This document shows positions 38,152 to 46,680 of a DNA stretch of 64,000 nucleotides, piece by piece (position 1 is the stretch's first letter; each line of letters begins with the position of its first letter). The notes beneath the pieces were generated by a model. It did no database searches, had not been told where the DNA came from, and saw only the letters and a list, made by a program, of their open reading frames with translations. The stretch lies in contig PALN01000066.1 in the NCBI GenBank assembly GCA_002706405.1, positions 1 through 64,000 on the forward strand, read 5' to 3'. This stretch comes from Rhodospirillaceae bacterium (GTDB lineage Bacteria; Pseudomonadota; Alphaproteobacteria; Rhodospirillales; Casp-alpha2). The position numbers and the translations under genes were made by a program.

Positions 38152-38865
38152 CTACTCCTCGCCGCCGTCTCTGTCGCCGGCGTCATCGCTGTCGAGACGC
38201 AAACGGACTTCCGCTTCACGACGGATATAGAACCACATGGTGACGTCGTTGGGGTCGCCCGGCTCGATCCCGATGGCGATGGAGTCCGGCGGCAGGCCGC
38301 GCTGCGCCATTTCGCGCGCGAAAGCCCCGGCCCGGGCCAGTTCCAGGGTCTGCGACTGGGGCAAGCCGCCATCGTCGCGAACCCGTGAGCCGATGATAAA
38401 CTCCAGATCGAAGCGCAGCCCCGGCGGGCGCCCGCTGGCGGCCGCGACAATCCGGTCGAGAAGTTCAAACTGTGACGGCAGAACGCGCGCCGCGTTTTCG
38501 GCGAACAGCGTGCTGGCGGGAATTTGGACCTGCATCAACCGCCCCGGGTGAACCACCTTGATCTGGGCCACTTGCAACGCGGCGGCGAAGATATCCGTGA
38601 CCGTCTCCTGGTATTGCTGGCCGGCGATCAAGTCGCCTTCCTTGGACTTGAATCGTGTCGGATCCGTCGACGGCGGCACGATCGACGTGAAGGTCGACGT
38701 CAGACTGTCCATCACCGACTTGGTTTTGACTTCTTCCAACGTGGAAATCGTCACCAACAGGATAAAAAACGCGAGGATCAGCAGGAACAGCGACAGGAAC
38801 AGCGCGGACGTATTGGGTCCGCGCGCGGTATTCGGTGCCGGCGGAAGGAAATTGCGTTCAGCCAT
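38152..38865 (-). CDS. MotB-like membrane protein lacking the proton-carrying Asp
   Basis: 237 aa. One transmembrane helix near residues 20-42 (SALFLSLFLLILAFFILLVT) followed by a periplasmic region with a degenerate OmpA/MotB-like domain (TLFAENAARVLPSQFELLDRI, then SQTLELARAGAFAREMAQRG, cores quoted). Aligned on the LAFF/LTFF segment, the position of the essential MotB Asp is Ser here, so it cannot carry protons alone. It directly precedes the Asp-containing MotB-like gene, with which it may form a mixed stator or an accessory complex. Orthology to known motility proteins is not certain. Confidence 0.75.
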   Translation of the reverse strand: MAERNFLPPAPNTARGPNTSALFLSLFLLILAFFILLVTISTLEEVKTKSVMDSLTSTFTSIVPPSTDPTRFKSKEGDLIAGQQYQETVTDIFAAALQVAQIKVVHPGRLMQVQIPASTLFAENAARVLPSQFELLDRIVAAASGRPPGLRFDLEFIIGSRVRDDGGLPQSQTLELARAGAFAREMAQRGLPPDSIAIGIEPGDPNDVTMWFYIRREAEVRLRLDSDDAGDRDGGEE

Positions 38866-38934
38866 GCCCGGATTCTAACAGAAATCTGGTAAAGACGGCC
38901 TTACCAAAACCCACGCCACGGCCGGGGAAATGGA

Positions 38935-39600
38935 TCAGTCGAAACTGTTCAGAAGGGCATCGATATCGGCTTGCGACATCGCCGCTTCTTTCTTCTGCGG
39001 GCCGTGCAGAAGATCTTCGTCGGCCGGGATGGCTTCCTCGACCGGGGCCTCTTCCATCTTGGGATTGGCCGCCTTGTACTTGGCGATTTCGTCGCCGAAG
39101 GCATTGAGCAGCGCGTCGACCTTTTCCTCGATATGCTGCAGGGCGCCGACCACTTTGGTGATGCGCTGACCAGTGATGTCCTGAAACCCGCAGGCTTCGT
39201 AAATCTTGGTCGTCGCGTCCATCAGGCGCTCGGCATTCTTGCCTTTGAGCTTGGACATCACCTCCTCGACCTCGCCGACGGCGTCCATGATCGAGTTGGT
39301 CGCCTCCGCCGTCGCTTCGACGATGGCGTCAAGTTCATCGGCGGCCTTGGGAAGGAACTCGTCCTTCACCTCGTCCGGGCGCAGGGCCGCGATGTCGGTT
39401 TTGGCTTCGGTGATGAAGCGCGACAGACTCTCCAGTTCCTCGTAAAGCCGAACGTCGACCGCGGACAAGTCTCCTTGCATGGTGGTGAGGATCGCCTCCA
39501 CCACTTCCGCAATCTCTTCGACCTTGACCGAGCCGCCAGGTTCCCTCCCAAGTTCCTGAAGACGTGTGGCCAACTCGGGATCGACCGAGTCTGTCGCCAT
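38935..39600 (-). CDS. cheZ: CheZ-family CheY-P phosphatase, paralog 2
   Basis: 221 aa from ATG 39600, with AAGGAG six bases upstream; a longer frame would overlap cheY. The long helical hairpin carries the catalytic motif GFQDITGQR (Asp and Gln) near residue 140. The C-terminus SQADIDALLNSFD closely resembles the CheY-P docking peptide of CheZ and FliM. It lies 10 bp behind cheY, so CheY is its evident substrate. A second CheZ is encoded at 13663-14193. Confidence 0.92.
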   Translation of the reverse strand: MATDSVDPELATRLQELGREPGGSVKVEEIAEVVEAILTTMQGDLSAVDVRLYEELESLSRFITEAKTDIAALRPDEVKDEFLPKAADELDAIVEATAEATNSIMDAVGEVEEVMSKLKGKNAERLMDATTKIYEACGFQDITGQRITKVVGALQHIEEKVDALLNAFGDEIAKYKAANPKMEEAPVEEAIPADEDLLHGPQKKEAAMSQADIDALLNSFD

Positions 39601-39610
39601 AACGGTCTCC

Positions 39611-39997
39611 TTAGAACTCGCCAAGGACGCTGATCAGCTTGCCTTTGAGCGTTTCGGCGTTGAACGGCTTGACGATGTAGTTGGAAACGCCGGCTTCCTT
39701 GGCCGCAATGACGTTTTCCGACTTACTTTCCGCCGTAATCATGACGAACGGGATGTGCTTCAGCTTTTCGTCCGCACGGACTTCGCGAAGCAATTGAATG
39801 CCGGTCATGGGCTCCATGTTCCAGTCGGAGATAACCAAGCCGAACGCCTTCGCCCGAAGCTTTTTGAGTGCTTCAGACCCGTCAGACGCTTCATCAATGT
39901 TCTTGAAGTTCAATTGGCGCAACAGGTTGCGCAGAATCCTGAGCATGGTTTGATAATCGTCCACGATCAGGACATTCATATTTAGATCGACAGCCAT
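39611..39997 (-). CDS. cheY: Chemotaxis response regulator CheY
   Basis: 128 aa, a single receiver domain. Acidic pocket IVDDYQTM (Asp13, Asp14), phospho-acceptor Asp58 in VISDWNMEPMTG, Thr in FVMITAES and Lys in NYIVKPF are all present, with the NMEPMTG loop typical of CheY. When phosphorylated it binds FliM to change motor direction; here it lies between motE and cheZ, downstream of fliM. No chemotaxis kinase or receptor is in the window. Confidence 0.96.
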   Translation of the reverse strand: MAVDLNMNVLIVDDYQTMLRILRNLLRQLNFKNIDEASDGSEALKKLRAKAFGLVISDWNMEPMTGIQLLREVRADEKLKHIPFVMITAESKSENVIAAKEAGVSNYIVKPFNAETLKGKLISVLGEF

Positions 39998-40124
39998 CTG
40001 TTACTCCGTGCTTTGCGCATGGGAATTTATGATTATAGCCCCAGTAACCGGCAGTTTATTCATGGCTGGGGGCAGAGCAAGCCTTTTTAGGGCGATAGGT
40101 CGATGGTGTCGGGACGGAACGAAC

Positions 40125-40892
40125 CTAGTTGCCCTGGTCCAGACCTTCACGCGGAAGGGATTGCAGGTCACGCAACTCAACCGTTACTTCGCGGGCCTTC
40201 TCCGGGTTCATCTTGGCCATGACCGGCGCAAGCTTGCGTTCCTTCATGCGCTGGGCGACTTCCAGCAGGGTATCCATCTCAAGATCTTCGAAAATCCGCG
40301 CCGCGTCCTTGGGCTTCATGTTCTCGTAGATCTTGACGAGGCTTTCCATTTTCTTTTCCTGCTGCTCGTCGAACACCTTGATCCGGCCGTCGATTTCCGA
40401 TTGCAGGTTCTTCAATTCGGCGATCTTGCGGTCGATGCGGGCTTCGGCGGCGGCCAGCATGCCCTGGCGGACATGAAGTTCCTGTTCCCGGGCCTCGATC
40501 TCGCGCCGGCGGTCGGCCAGGCGCTGCAGCAGATCGATTTCCTGGGGCGTCAACAGGGTCGGGTCGTCGGTAATCAGCTTGGAGGCGGCCGGGTCGCCCG
40601 GCGGCGGCGCGGCGGCGGCGTTCGGGTCGGCCGGACCCGGCACGGCGGCCTGTTCGCCGGCAGCGGGCACGCCTTCCGGTTGCGCCGCCGGGGGCTGACC
40701 GGCGGCGGGCGGCTCGCCCCCTTGCGCGGGCGGCGGCGGCGTTTCCGTCTGGGCTTCCGCGCCGGCAACCTGAATGGCGTCCTGCTTCAGGCCATCCACG
40801 CTGTTCCAGATGTCGCCGATCTTCACGGTCAACAGCATCGACGCCACAAAGATGGTCACCGGCAGAAAGCGGAATTTGTTAAAGGGGTTCAT
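40125..40892 (-). CDS. motE: MotE-family motility chaperone
   Basis: 255 aa. One N-terminal transmembrane helix (RFLPVTIFVASMLLTVKIGD), a Pro/Ala/Gly-rich linker (~50-110), a coiled coil (~115-190) and a C-terminal MgtE-N/FliG-like helical domain (SLVKIYENMKPKDAARIFE, then VAQRMKERKLAPVMAKMNP). This matches MotE, the periplasmic chaperone of the stator partner MotC in alphaproteobacteria. It lies between the DUF6468-type gene and cheY. Whether the MotB-like proteins here take the MotC role is open. Confidence 0.82.
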   Translation of the reverse strand: MNPFNKFRFLPVTIFVASMLLTVKIGDIWNSVDGLKQDAIQVAGAEAQTETPPPPAQGGEPPAAGQPPAAQPEGVPAAGEQAAVPGPADPNAAAAPPPGDPAASKLITDDPTLLTPQEIDLLQRLADRRREIEAREQELHVRQGMLAAAEARIDRKIAELKNLQSEIDGRIKVFDEQQEKKMESLVKIYENMKPKDAARIFEDLEMDTLLEVAQRMKERKLAPVMAKMNPEKAREVTVELRDLQSLPREGLDQGN

Positions 40893-40965
40893 TCAAGCGT
40901 CCGTCTGGTCCATGTCTGGCCGGCTTCACCGGGGTCGTTCAGAAAGGCAGTTCGGCGCCCGGCTC

Positions 40966-41496
40966 TCAGTTGGCCGAGCGAATGGCTTTCAACAAGGCAC
41001 GCTCGGCTTCCGAGCGGGGCGCGGATTTCTTGCCGCCAGCCGCCGCAACCGGCTCACCGGCATCGGCATTTCGCGCGCCACGCGCCGCTGCAACCTTGGG
41101 CGCCGGGCGCTGCTGGCGAACAGGTTCGACCACCTCGAGCGGGTCCGCCGTTTCGCTGTCGCCGCCCCCCGCATGTTCGTCGCGGGCAAGGCGGACGTTT
41201 TCTTCAAGGCGATCGGCGGCGATGGTGCCGCGATCAACCAGGAAGACCAGGTCGTCCCGCAGGCTTTCGGCCTTGGCCAACTGATCCTGCAAAGCGTCAG
41301 AGGCAATGCGCAGGTCGCCGATGCTGGCGCTCGCGCGGCTCGTCGCGTCATTGAAGGTGGCCGCCAGCTTTTCCATCTGCTCGCGGTTGCCGCGGAAGCG
41401 CGTCAGGCGGCGATTCAGGATCACCGAATACCAGATCATGACCACCAGCAGGAGGGCCAGAATGATTTCAAGCGTCAAGGAAAAGGAAAAGGTCAC
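40966..41496 (-). CDS. DUF6468-type flagellar-operon protein
   Basis: 176 aa. N-terminal membrane helix (LTLEIILALLLVVMIWYSVI), then a coiled coil (~30-95: NREQMEKLAATFNDATSRA to GDLRIASDALQDQLAKAES) and a low-complexity Ala/Pro tail ending ALLKAIRSAN. Proteins with this architecture sit between fliM and motE in related alphaproteobacteria and are filed as DUF6468. Function is not known; a membrane-anchored role at the motor is inferred from the operon. The family name is from memory and should be checked by profile. Confidence 0.65.
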   Translation of the reverse strand: MTFSFSLTLEIILALLLVVMIWYSVILNRRLTRFRGNREQMEKLAATFNDATSRASASIGDLRIASDALQDQLAKAESLRDDLVFLVDRGTIAADRLEENVRLARDEHAGGGDSETADPLEVVEPVRQQRPAPKVAAARGARNADAGEPVAAAGGKKSAPRSEAERALLKAIRSAN

Positions 41497-41621
41497 GGTC
41501 TTGTCTCTCCATCCCCTGGGTAACGGTCCGTTCCAAACGGCGGAACCGGGGTTGTTTGCTGCGGCAAGTCTACGCCCGAGGTTCTGAACGAAATGCTAAC
41601 CGCCGGCACTAAAATGCATGG

Positions 41622-42773
41622 TCAAGACGTTTTCGGGCCGCGATCGATGCGGTCTTCGATCCGCACGGCGATACGCCCGCCCTTACGGCCCATGCGGCCG
41701 ATATACAGGGGCACGTTGCCGCAGGACAGCATGACCGGGCTGTCCGGGGTCGCGTTGAGCATCATTTGCGAGCCTTCTTGAAGGTCGAACACCTTCTGCA
41801 GGCTGACGACCTGCTGGTCGATGACCGCTTCCAGGTCGACTTCGGTCATCCAAAGTTCTTCCGCCAGGTGGGTTTCCCAGATCGAATCCCGGCCGAATTT
41901 TTCGCCCATGAACATCTGCAGCAGCAGTTCGCGGACCGGCTCCAGGGTCGCGTAGGGCAAAAGCAGTTCCAGGCGCCCGCCGCGGTCTTCCATGTCAATG
42001 CGCAGCCGCGTCACGATGGCTGCGTTGGACGGCCGCGAGATCGTCGCGAAGCGCGGGTTGGTTTCCAGGCGGTCGAAACGGAAGGTCACGGGGCTCAAGG
42101 GTTCGAACGCCGCCGACAGATCCGTCAGCATGACGTGAATCATGCGCTCGACCAGGGAGCGTTCGATGGTCGTATAGGGCCGGCCTTCGATCCGCATGGC
42201 GGCGGTGCCGCGGCGACCGCCCAACAACACGTCGACGATGGAATAAATCAGCGAGGAATCGACCGTGATCAGGCCGAAGTTGTCCCATTCCTCGGCCTTG
42301 AACACACTCAGCATGGCCGGCAGGGGGATGGAGTTCAGATAATCGCCGAACCGGATGGAGGCGATGTTATCGAGCGAGACTTCAACGTTGTCCGAGGTGA
42401 AGTTACGAAGACTGGTCGACATCAGGCGCACGAGACGGTCGAACACGACCTCGAGCATCGGCAGACGTTCGTAAGACACCAGGGCCGACGACAGGATCGC
42501 CTGGATGCCCGATTTCTCAGTGCCTTCCTCGTGGCTGTCGTCAAAGCCCAGAAGGCTGTCGATTTCGTCCTGGTTGAGAACGCGGGTGGCTTCGGGCGCG
42601 GCCATGCCGACATCGGTCGATGCGCCATCGCCGTCGCCGCCCATCATGGCTTCCCATTCGGCGGCCAGCTCATCCTGCTCGTCGCCGCCACCGCCGCCTT
42701 CGCCGCCGTCGCCGCCCATGGCGGCTTCCCATTCGGCGGCCATCGCGTCTTGATCGTCAGCCGGGCTCGTCAT
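41622..42773 (-). CDS. fliM: Flagellar switch protein FliM with duplicated N-terminal extension
   Basis: 383 aa. C-ring protein that binds CheY-P and sets rotation direction. The CheY-binding motif LNQDEIDSLLGF is at residues ~66-76 instead of the first ~16, because a ~60-residue acidic/Gly-rich extension with a tandem AAEWEA(A/M)MGGDG repeat (residues ~10-22 and ~36-48) precedes it. The middle domain (SIPLPAMLSVFKAEEWDNFG, LIYSIVDVLLGGRRG) and the FliN-like C-terminal domain (SQMMLNATPDSPVMLSCGNVP) are intact. It lies 27 bp behind fliL. Confidence 0.96.
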   Translation of the reverse strand: MTSPADDQDAMAAEWEAAMGGDGGEGGGGGDEQDELAAEWEAMMGGDGDGASTDVGMAAPEATRVLNQDEIDSLLGFDDSHEEGTEKSGIQAILSSALVSYERLPMLEVVFDRLVRLMSTSLRNFTSDNVEVSLDNIASIRFGDYLNSIPLPAMLSVFKAEEWDNFGLITVDSSLIYSIVDVLLGGRRGTAAMRIEGRPYTTIERSLVERMIHVMLTDLSAAFEPLSPVTFRFDRLETNPRFATISRPSNAAIVTRLRIDMEDRGGRLELLLPYATLEPVRELLLQMFMGEKFGRDSIWETHLAEELWMTEVDLEAVIDQQVVSLQKVFDLQEGSQMMLNATPDSPVMLSCGNVPLYIGRMGRKGGRIAVRIEDRIDRGPKTS

Positions 42774-42800
42774 CCGTCACATCCCTTGCGTGCCATAAGT

Positions 42801-43364
42801 CTACTGAACCAGCATTTCCTTGAACAGGACGTCCTTCACCTGGGCCGGCGCCGTCGCCGCCCGGACCCGGCGCAAAAGTTCCTCACGCAGGCGGTACATG
42901 CCGGCGGAACCCTGCAAATCCTCGATCCGGAGTTCCCGCAGATAGACCTGGAAGTTATCCATCACGCGGTCCTTCACGGCATCAATGATCAGCTTGTCCT
43001 GTTCACTCGCCACTTCGAGCGACACTTTCATTTTCAAGAACTGGGATTTGCGGCCGGACGTATTCAGGTTGACCAGAACTTCGGGCAGGTCATGGAACAG
43101 ACCGACACCCTCCGGCGCCTCGCCCGACGCCACAGCCGAAGAATGATCCTTCCCGGTGATCATGGAGAGGACCGGCTCCAGCAGACCCGTGAAGAACGCC
43201 GCCGCGGCGCCGCCCACGACGAGCAGCAACACCGCAACGATGATGATGAGCTTTTTCTTCTTGCTCTTGGAGGCACCGTCGGAAGCGCCGCCCTCTTCGC
43301 CGTCGGCGTCTTCGTCAGCGCCGCCGACTTCTTCGTTTTCCAGATCGTCGTCGTCGTCAGCCAT
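42801..43364 (-). CDS. fliL: Flagellar basal body-associated protein FliL
   Basis: 187 aa. A very acidic cytoplasmic tail (~1-33), one transmembrane helix (LIIIVAVLLLVVGGAAAAFF) and a periplasmic domain with HDLPEVLVNLNTSGRKSQFL, LKMKVSLEVAS and a C-terminal VKDVLFKEMLVQ, all typical of FliL, which supports the stator. First gene of the long minus-strand motor operon. A CtrA-type site lies 62 bp upstream. Confidence 0.95.
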   Translation of the reverse strand: MADDDDDLENEEVGGADEDADGEEGGASDGASKSKKKKLIIIVAVLLLVVGGAAAAFFTGLLEPVLSMITGKDHSSAVASGEAPEGVGLFHDLPEVLVNLNTSGRKSQFLKMKVSLEVASEQDKLIIDAVKDRVMDNFQVYLRELRIEDLQGSAGMYRLREELLRRVRAATAPAQVKDVLFKEMLVQ

Positions 43365-43425
43365 ATCCGGTGCAACCGTTTCCTAGCGTCCTGATCCCAA
43401 GTCTTGGCACTTTAAAATCAGGTCG

Positions 43426-43440
43426 TTAACAAGTCGTTGA
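43426..43440. promoter_or_regulatory. CtrA-type binding site upstream of fliL
   Basis: TTAACAAGTCGTTGA: TTAA-N7-TTAA with one mismatch, 62 bp upstream of the fliL start, near where a -35 element would lie. Its first half matches the site before flgB (TTAACAA). Confidence 0.5.
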
Positions 43441-43627
43441 GGCGGGAATAACAGGAATAAGGTGTCTGGACCGGATCAGCGGGCCCGGCCCCCAGTTACC
43501 GTCCCCCTGCGCGGCCCACCTGTCGGGCGCATACGCATAACCCGTGCGCCAATCCCTCCCCCGATAGCATCAAAGCCCCGGCACTGCCAGCGACCCGGGC
43601 TCCAGGCCGGGCTCTAGGCAAGAAATA

Positions 43628-43643
43628 CCCGGCAAAGGCTGCC
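43628..43643 (+). promoter_or_regulatory. FlbD-type enhancer element upstream of flgF
   Basis: CCCGGCAA-AGGC-TGCC, with the inner inverted repeat GGCA/TGCC, about 110 bp before the predicted sigma-54 start. The same CCCGGCAA-N4-TGCC pattern is found before flgI at nearly the same distance. Resemblance to Caulobacter ftr sites is from memory. Confidence 0.55.
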
Positions 43644-43719
43644 AGCGGGACCCTGATTTTCCCGGTCTCCGCACCGCGAACATTTGTATAACTTATTGAT
43701 TTTTCTGAATTTTAAAGTT

Positions 43720-43736
43720 TGGCACGCGGGCTGCAA
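43720..43736 (+). promoter_or_regulatory. Sigma-54 promoter of flgF
   Basis: TGGCACGCGGGCTGCAA: the -24 GG and -12 GC are exactly 10 bp apart, and TGGCACG matches the consensus fully. It lies 94 bp before the flgF start. Confidence 0.85.
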
Positions 43737-43814
43737 CAGGTTTGGCGGAAAGACTTGAAGTGCCTTTCGGATGAAGGTCCCGCCAAAGGGGCCACACCGG
43801 AAGAGAATGAATAG

Positions 43815-43826
43815 AACGGGAAAAAT
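43815..43826 (+). promoter_or_regulatory. Shared translation-start leader ACGGGAAAAAT
   Basis: AACGGGAAAAAT lies directly before the flgF start. The same ACGGGAAAAAT string precedes flgG (44717-44727) and flgI (55928-55938), where its last bases are part of the ATG. It supports the starts chosen for these genes. Confidence 0.6.
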
Positions 43827-43829
43827 CAG

Positions 43830-44567
43830 ATGGAAACCACAGCGGTCATTGCCGCTTCGCGCCAAGGCGCGCTCAGACGGCAACTCAATGTTGTCGCCAA
43901 CAACTTGGCGAACATGAGCACCAACGGCTACAAAGCCGACCAGATGATGTTCGTTGAGCACGTCGTCAAAAGCAAAGGCGGCGAGCGGCTCATCAGTCCC
44001 AAGCTCACGTTTACCCGTGACCTGGCGACCCGGCTCGACACCACGGACGGCGCCATCGAAACCACGGGCAATCAGTTCGACATGGCGATCCGAAACGACG
44101 GCTTTTTCGTGGTCCGTGATCCGCAAGGCACCGAATTCTACACGCGAAACGGCCAGTTCCGCCTGGATACGAACGGTCAGATCGTCAATCAGCAGGGATA
44201 TCCGCTGCTGTCGAGCGGCGGCCAGCCGATCACCCTCGGCCCCAACGATGCCGAGATCAACGTCGCCCGCGACGGGACCATTTCAACAGAAAACGGTCAG
44301 CTCGGAAAAATCAGGATCGTGCGGTTCGAAAACCCCCAGGATCTGGTGCGGACCTCGGGAGCCTTATTCTCCTCGGACGCGCCGGCCATCGACATCCCCA
44401 ACCCGGACATCATTCAAGGTGCCCTGGAAGGTTCCAACGTGGAGCCGATCATGGAGATGGCAAAGATGATCGAACTGCACCGCAGTTACGAAAGCGCCAA
44501 ATCCTTCATCGAACGCGAGGACGAACGCCAGAAGGAAATGATCAGAAGCCTGGTACGCGACGCCTAA
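43830..44567 (+). CDS. flgF: Proximal rod protein FlgF
   Basis: 245 aa. N-terminal rod helix (GALRRQLNVVANNLANMSTNGYKA, core quoted), the D1 region with GDGFFVVRD-like NDGFFVVRDPQG and TRNGQFRLD, and the C-terminal ALEGSNVEPIMEMAKMIELHRSYE helix of rod/hook proteins. It forms the proximal rod together with FlgB and FlgC. First gene of flgF-flgG-flgA-flgH, driven by the sigma-54 promoter 94 bp upstream. Confidence 0.95.
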   Translation: METTAVIAASRQGALRRQLNVVANNLANMSTNGYKADQMMFVEHVVKSKGGERLISPKLTFTRDLATRLDTTDGAIETTGNQFDMAIRNDGFFVVRDPQGTEFYTRNGQFRLDTNGQIVNQQGYPLLSSGGQPITLGPNDAEINVARDGTISTENGQLGKIRIVRFENPQDLVRTSGALFSSDAPAIDIPNPDIIQGALEGSNVEPIMEMAKMIELHRSYESAKSFIEREDERQKEMIRSLVRDA

Positions 44568-44725
44568 GAACGCCGCCACGGGACCGACCGATTGGGCCGA
44601 AAGCCCGCGAAGACGACCACCGGCCAACCGCCGGAGCCAGACAACCTGCGGCTGACGCGCCGCATCGACGGAACGCACAACGCACAACGCCGGACCAACA
44701 ACCGGCAAGCGAAAGGACGGGAAAA

Positions 44726-45511
44726 ATGAGATCGCTTGATATCGGCTCGACGGGCATGATTGCCCAACAGCGAAACGTCGAGGTCATCTCCAACAACCTC
44801 GCCAACATGAACACCACGGCCTTCAAGCGCCGGCGCACGGAGTTTCAGGACCTGATCTATCAGGACTTGCGCCGCGTCGGCTCGACCTCGGCCGATAACG
44901 GCGCCATCGTGCCCACGGGCGTGCAGCTCGGTCTGGGCGTGAAAATGGCCGCCGTCTACCGTATCCACGAACAGGGCAACCTGTCGGCCACCGACAACAC
45001 CTTCGATATGGCCATTCAGGGCAAGGGCTTCTTCCAGGTCCAACTGCCCACGGGCGAAACCGCCTATACCCGCGATGGCACGTTCCAGCTCAACGAGAAC
45101 GGCCAAATCGTGACCCACGACGGATATCTCCTGGACCCGCCGATCACGGTGCAGGACGACGCCATCGACGTGACGATCAACGCGTCGGGCGAAGTGCTGG
45201 TGAAAATCGAAGGCCAGGTGGATTTCTCGAATGCCGGTCAGATTCAGACCGTGAATTTCCAGAACGAACCCGGTTTGGAAGCCATCGGTAACAACCTCTA
45301 CAAGGAAACTCCCGCCTCCGGTAACGCGACCGCCGGCAATCCGGGAACCGAAGGCTACGGCACCATTCTGCAGGGCTTCCTGGAAACCTCGAACGTGAAC
45401 GCGGTGGAAGAAATCTCGAATCTGATCTCCGCCCAGCGCGCCTACGAAATGAACTCCAAGGTCATTCAGACCTCGGACGAAATGCTGGGAACGCTGACAT
45501 CCCTCCGCTAA
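44726..45511 (+). CDS. flgG: Distal rod protein FlgG
   Basis: 261 aa, the typical FlgG length. Conserved N-terminal QQRNVEVISNNLANMNTTAFK, the FlgG-specific segment FKRRRTEFQDLIYQDLRRVG, and the C-terminal LETSNVNAVEEISNLISAQRAYEMNS (cores quoted). It builds the distal rod. It follows flgF after 158 bp without a gene; the ATG directly follows the shared ACGGGAAAA leader. Confidence 0.97.
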   Translation: MRSLDIGSTGMIAQQRNVEVISNNLANMNTTAFKRRRTEFQDLIYQDLRRVGSTSADNGAIVPTGVQLGLGVKMAAVYRIHEQGNLSATDNTFDMAIQGKGFFQVQLPTGETAYTRDGTFQLNENGQIVTHDGYLLDPPITVQDDAIDVTINASGEVLVKIEGQVDFSNAGQIQTVNFQNEPGLEAIGNNLYKETPASGNATAGNPGTEGYGTILQGFLETSNVNAVEEISNLISAQRAYEMNSKVIQTSDEMLGTLTSLR

Positions 45512-45598
45512 CCGGCATGAGAGTTGAGTAAGGCCAGAACGGCCCTGCCCACCCGCAAGGGATTGGAAAGGCCAAAAGGCTTTGGAAAGGAAAGTGAC

Positions 45599-46624
45599 AT
45601 GACCGCCCGCAATCTGTTCATCGCCGCCGTGATGGCCGCAGCACTGGTGCCGATCGCCACGCTGCCCGCGGCTGGCGCTGCCAAGAAATCGTCGCCCGCC
45701 GACGCGGCAGGGCAGAGCGAGAAGATGACCGCGCCGCTACTGCGGGATTCCGTCACCGTCGACGACAAAGTGGTCTATCTGGGGGATCTGTTCATCAACG
45801 TCGGCGAGAACGCCGACGCCGCGGTGGCCTATGCCCCCGCCCCCGGCGAGCGGGCCATCTTCGACGCCCGCTGGCTGTACCGGGTGGCGCGGGCTTACCG
45901 CCTGAACTGGCGCCCGCTGTCGGCCCGCCAGCAGGTCGTCGTCGAACGCGTCAGCCAGGTCATCGAACGGGCCGAAATCATCGACACCATCATGGCCGCC
46001 CTCTACGAAAAGGGAGCGGACCCGACCTCGGAACTGGATCTGTCGACCCAACTCACCCGGGTTCATATCGCCGGCTCCGCCTCCGCCACCATCGGGGTCG
46101 ATGACATCACCTACGACTCCCGCAGCCAGCGTTTCGCGGCTGTCATCTCCATCCCCAAGGGCGATCCGGCCGGCGAACGGCTGCGCCTGACCGGTCGCCT
46201 GCATCCGGTCGTAAAGGTCCCCGTCGCCTCGAAGGTCATGGCACGCAACGACATCGTCACCGAACGTGACGTGAAATGGATCCGCGTCCGTGCCGACCGC
46301 ATCATGCCGGACACGGTGACCAAGCTGGAAGACCTGGTCGGCATGTCGGCCAAGCGCGGCCTGCGCCCCGACGAAGTGATCCGCGTGTCCGACGTCGAAC
46401 GCCCGATCCTGGTCGAACGCGGCTCACTGGTCACGGTGACCCTCAGCCATGGCCCGCTGTCCCTTACGGCGCAAGGCAAGGCGCTTGAGCGCGGCGCCCT
46501 CGGCGACGTGGTGCAGATCGTCAACCGGCGCTCCAAAACCGTGTTTGAAGGCGAAATCACCGGCCCCAGCCGGGCCAAGGTTCAAATCGCCGACATTCGC
46601 GAATTGGCGCAGAACAGCCGGTAA
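45599..46624 (+). CDS. flgA: P-ring assembly chaperone FlgA
   Basis: 341 aa from ATG 45599 with AAAGGAAAG just upstream; the longer open frame has no ribosome-binding site. A signal peptide (LFIAAVMAAALVPIATL, then AGA) sends it to the periplasm. The C-terminal half has the SAF domain (KVPVASKVMARNDIVTERDVKW, core quoted) and the RRSKTVFEGEITGP end typical of FlgA, which helps FlgI form the P ring. Longer than the E. coli protein (219 aa), with a 100-residue N-terminal domain as in other alphaproteobacteria. Lies between flgG and flgH. Confidence 0.92.
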   Translation: MTARNLFIAAVMAAALVPIATLPAAGAAKKSSPADAAGQSEKMTAPLLRDSVTVDDKVVYLGDLFINVGENADAAVAYAPAPGERAIFDARWLYRVARAYRLNWRPLSARQQVVVERVSQVIERAEIIDTIMAALYEKGADPTSELDLSTQLTRVHIAGSASATIGVDDITYDSRSQRFAAVISIPKGDPAGERLRLTGRLHPVVKVPVASKVMARNDIVTERDVKWIRVRADRIMPDTVTKLEDLVGMSAKRGLRPDEVIRVSDVERPILVERGSLVTVTLSHGPLSLTAQGKALERGALGDVVQIVNRRSKTVFEGEITGPSRAKVQIADIRELAQNSR

Positions 46625-46680
46625 CGGCACGAACGAAAGGACTTCGCCCCGCTGTTTAAGGGGCAGTTAGGAGAAAACCC

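Larger units (their letters stand above)
43365..43829. other. Divergent flagellar control region fliL / flgF
   Basis: 465 bp between divergent operons. On the fliL side is a TTAA-N7-TTGA site; on the flgF side are a CCCGGCAA-N4-TGCC element and a sigma-54 promoter. No open frame here looks coding. Confidence 0.8.

Noticed and set aside
43383-43430. TTGGCAC at 43404 as a second sigma-54 promoter
   Set aside because: The -12 GC is absent at the needed distance (TC instead), unlike the clear promoter at 43720.
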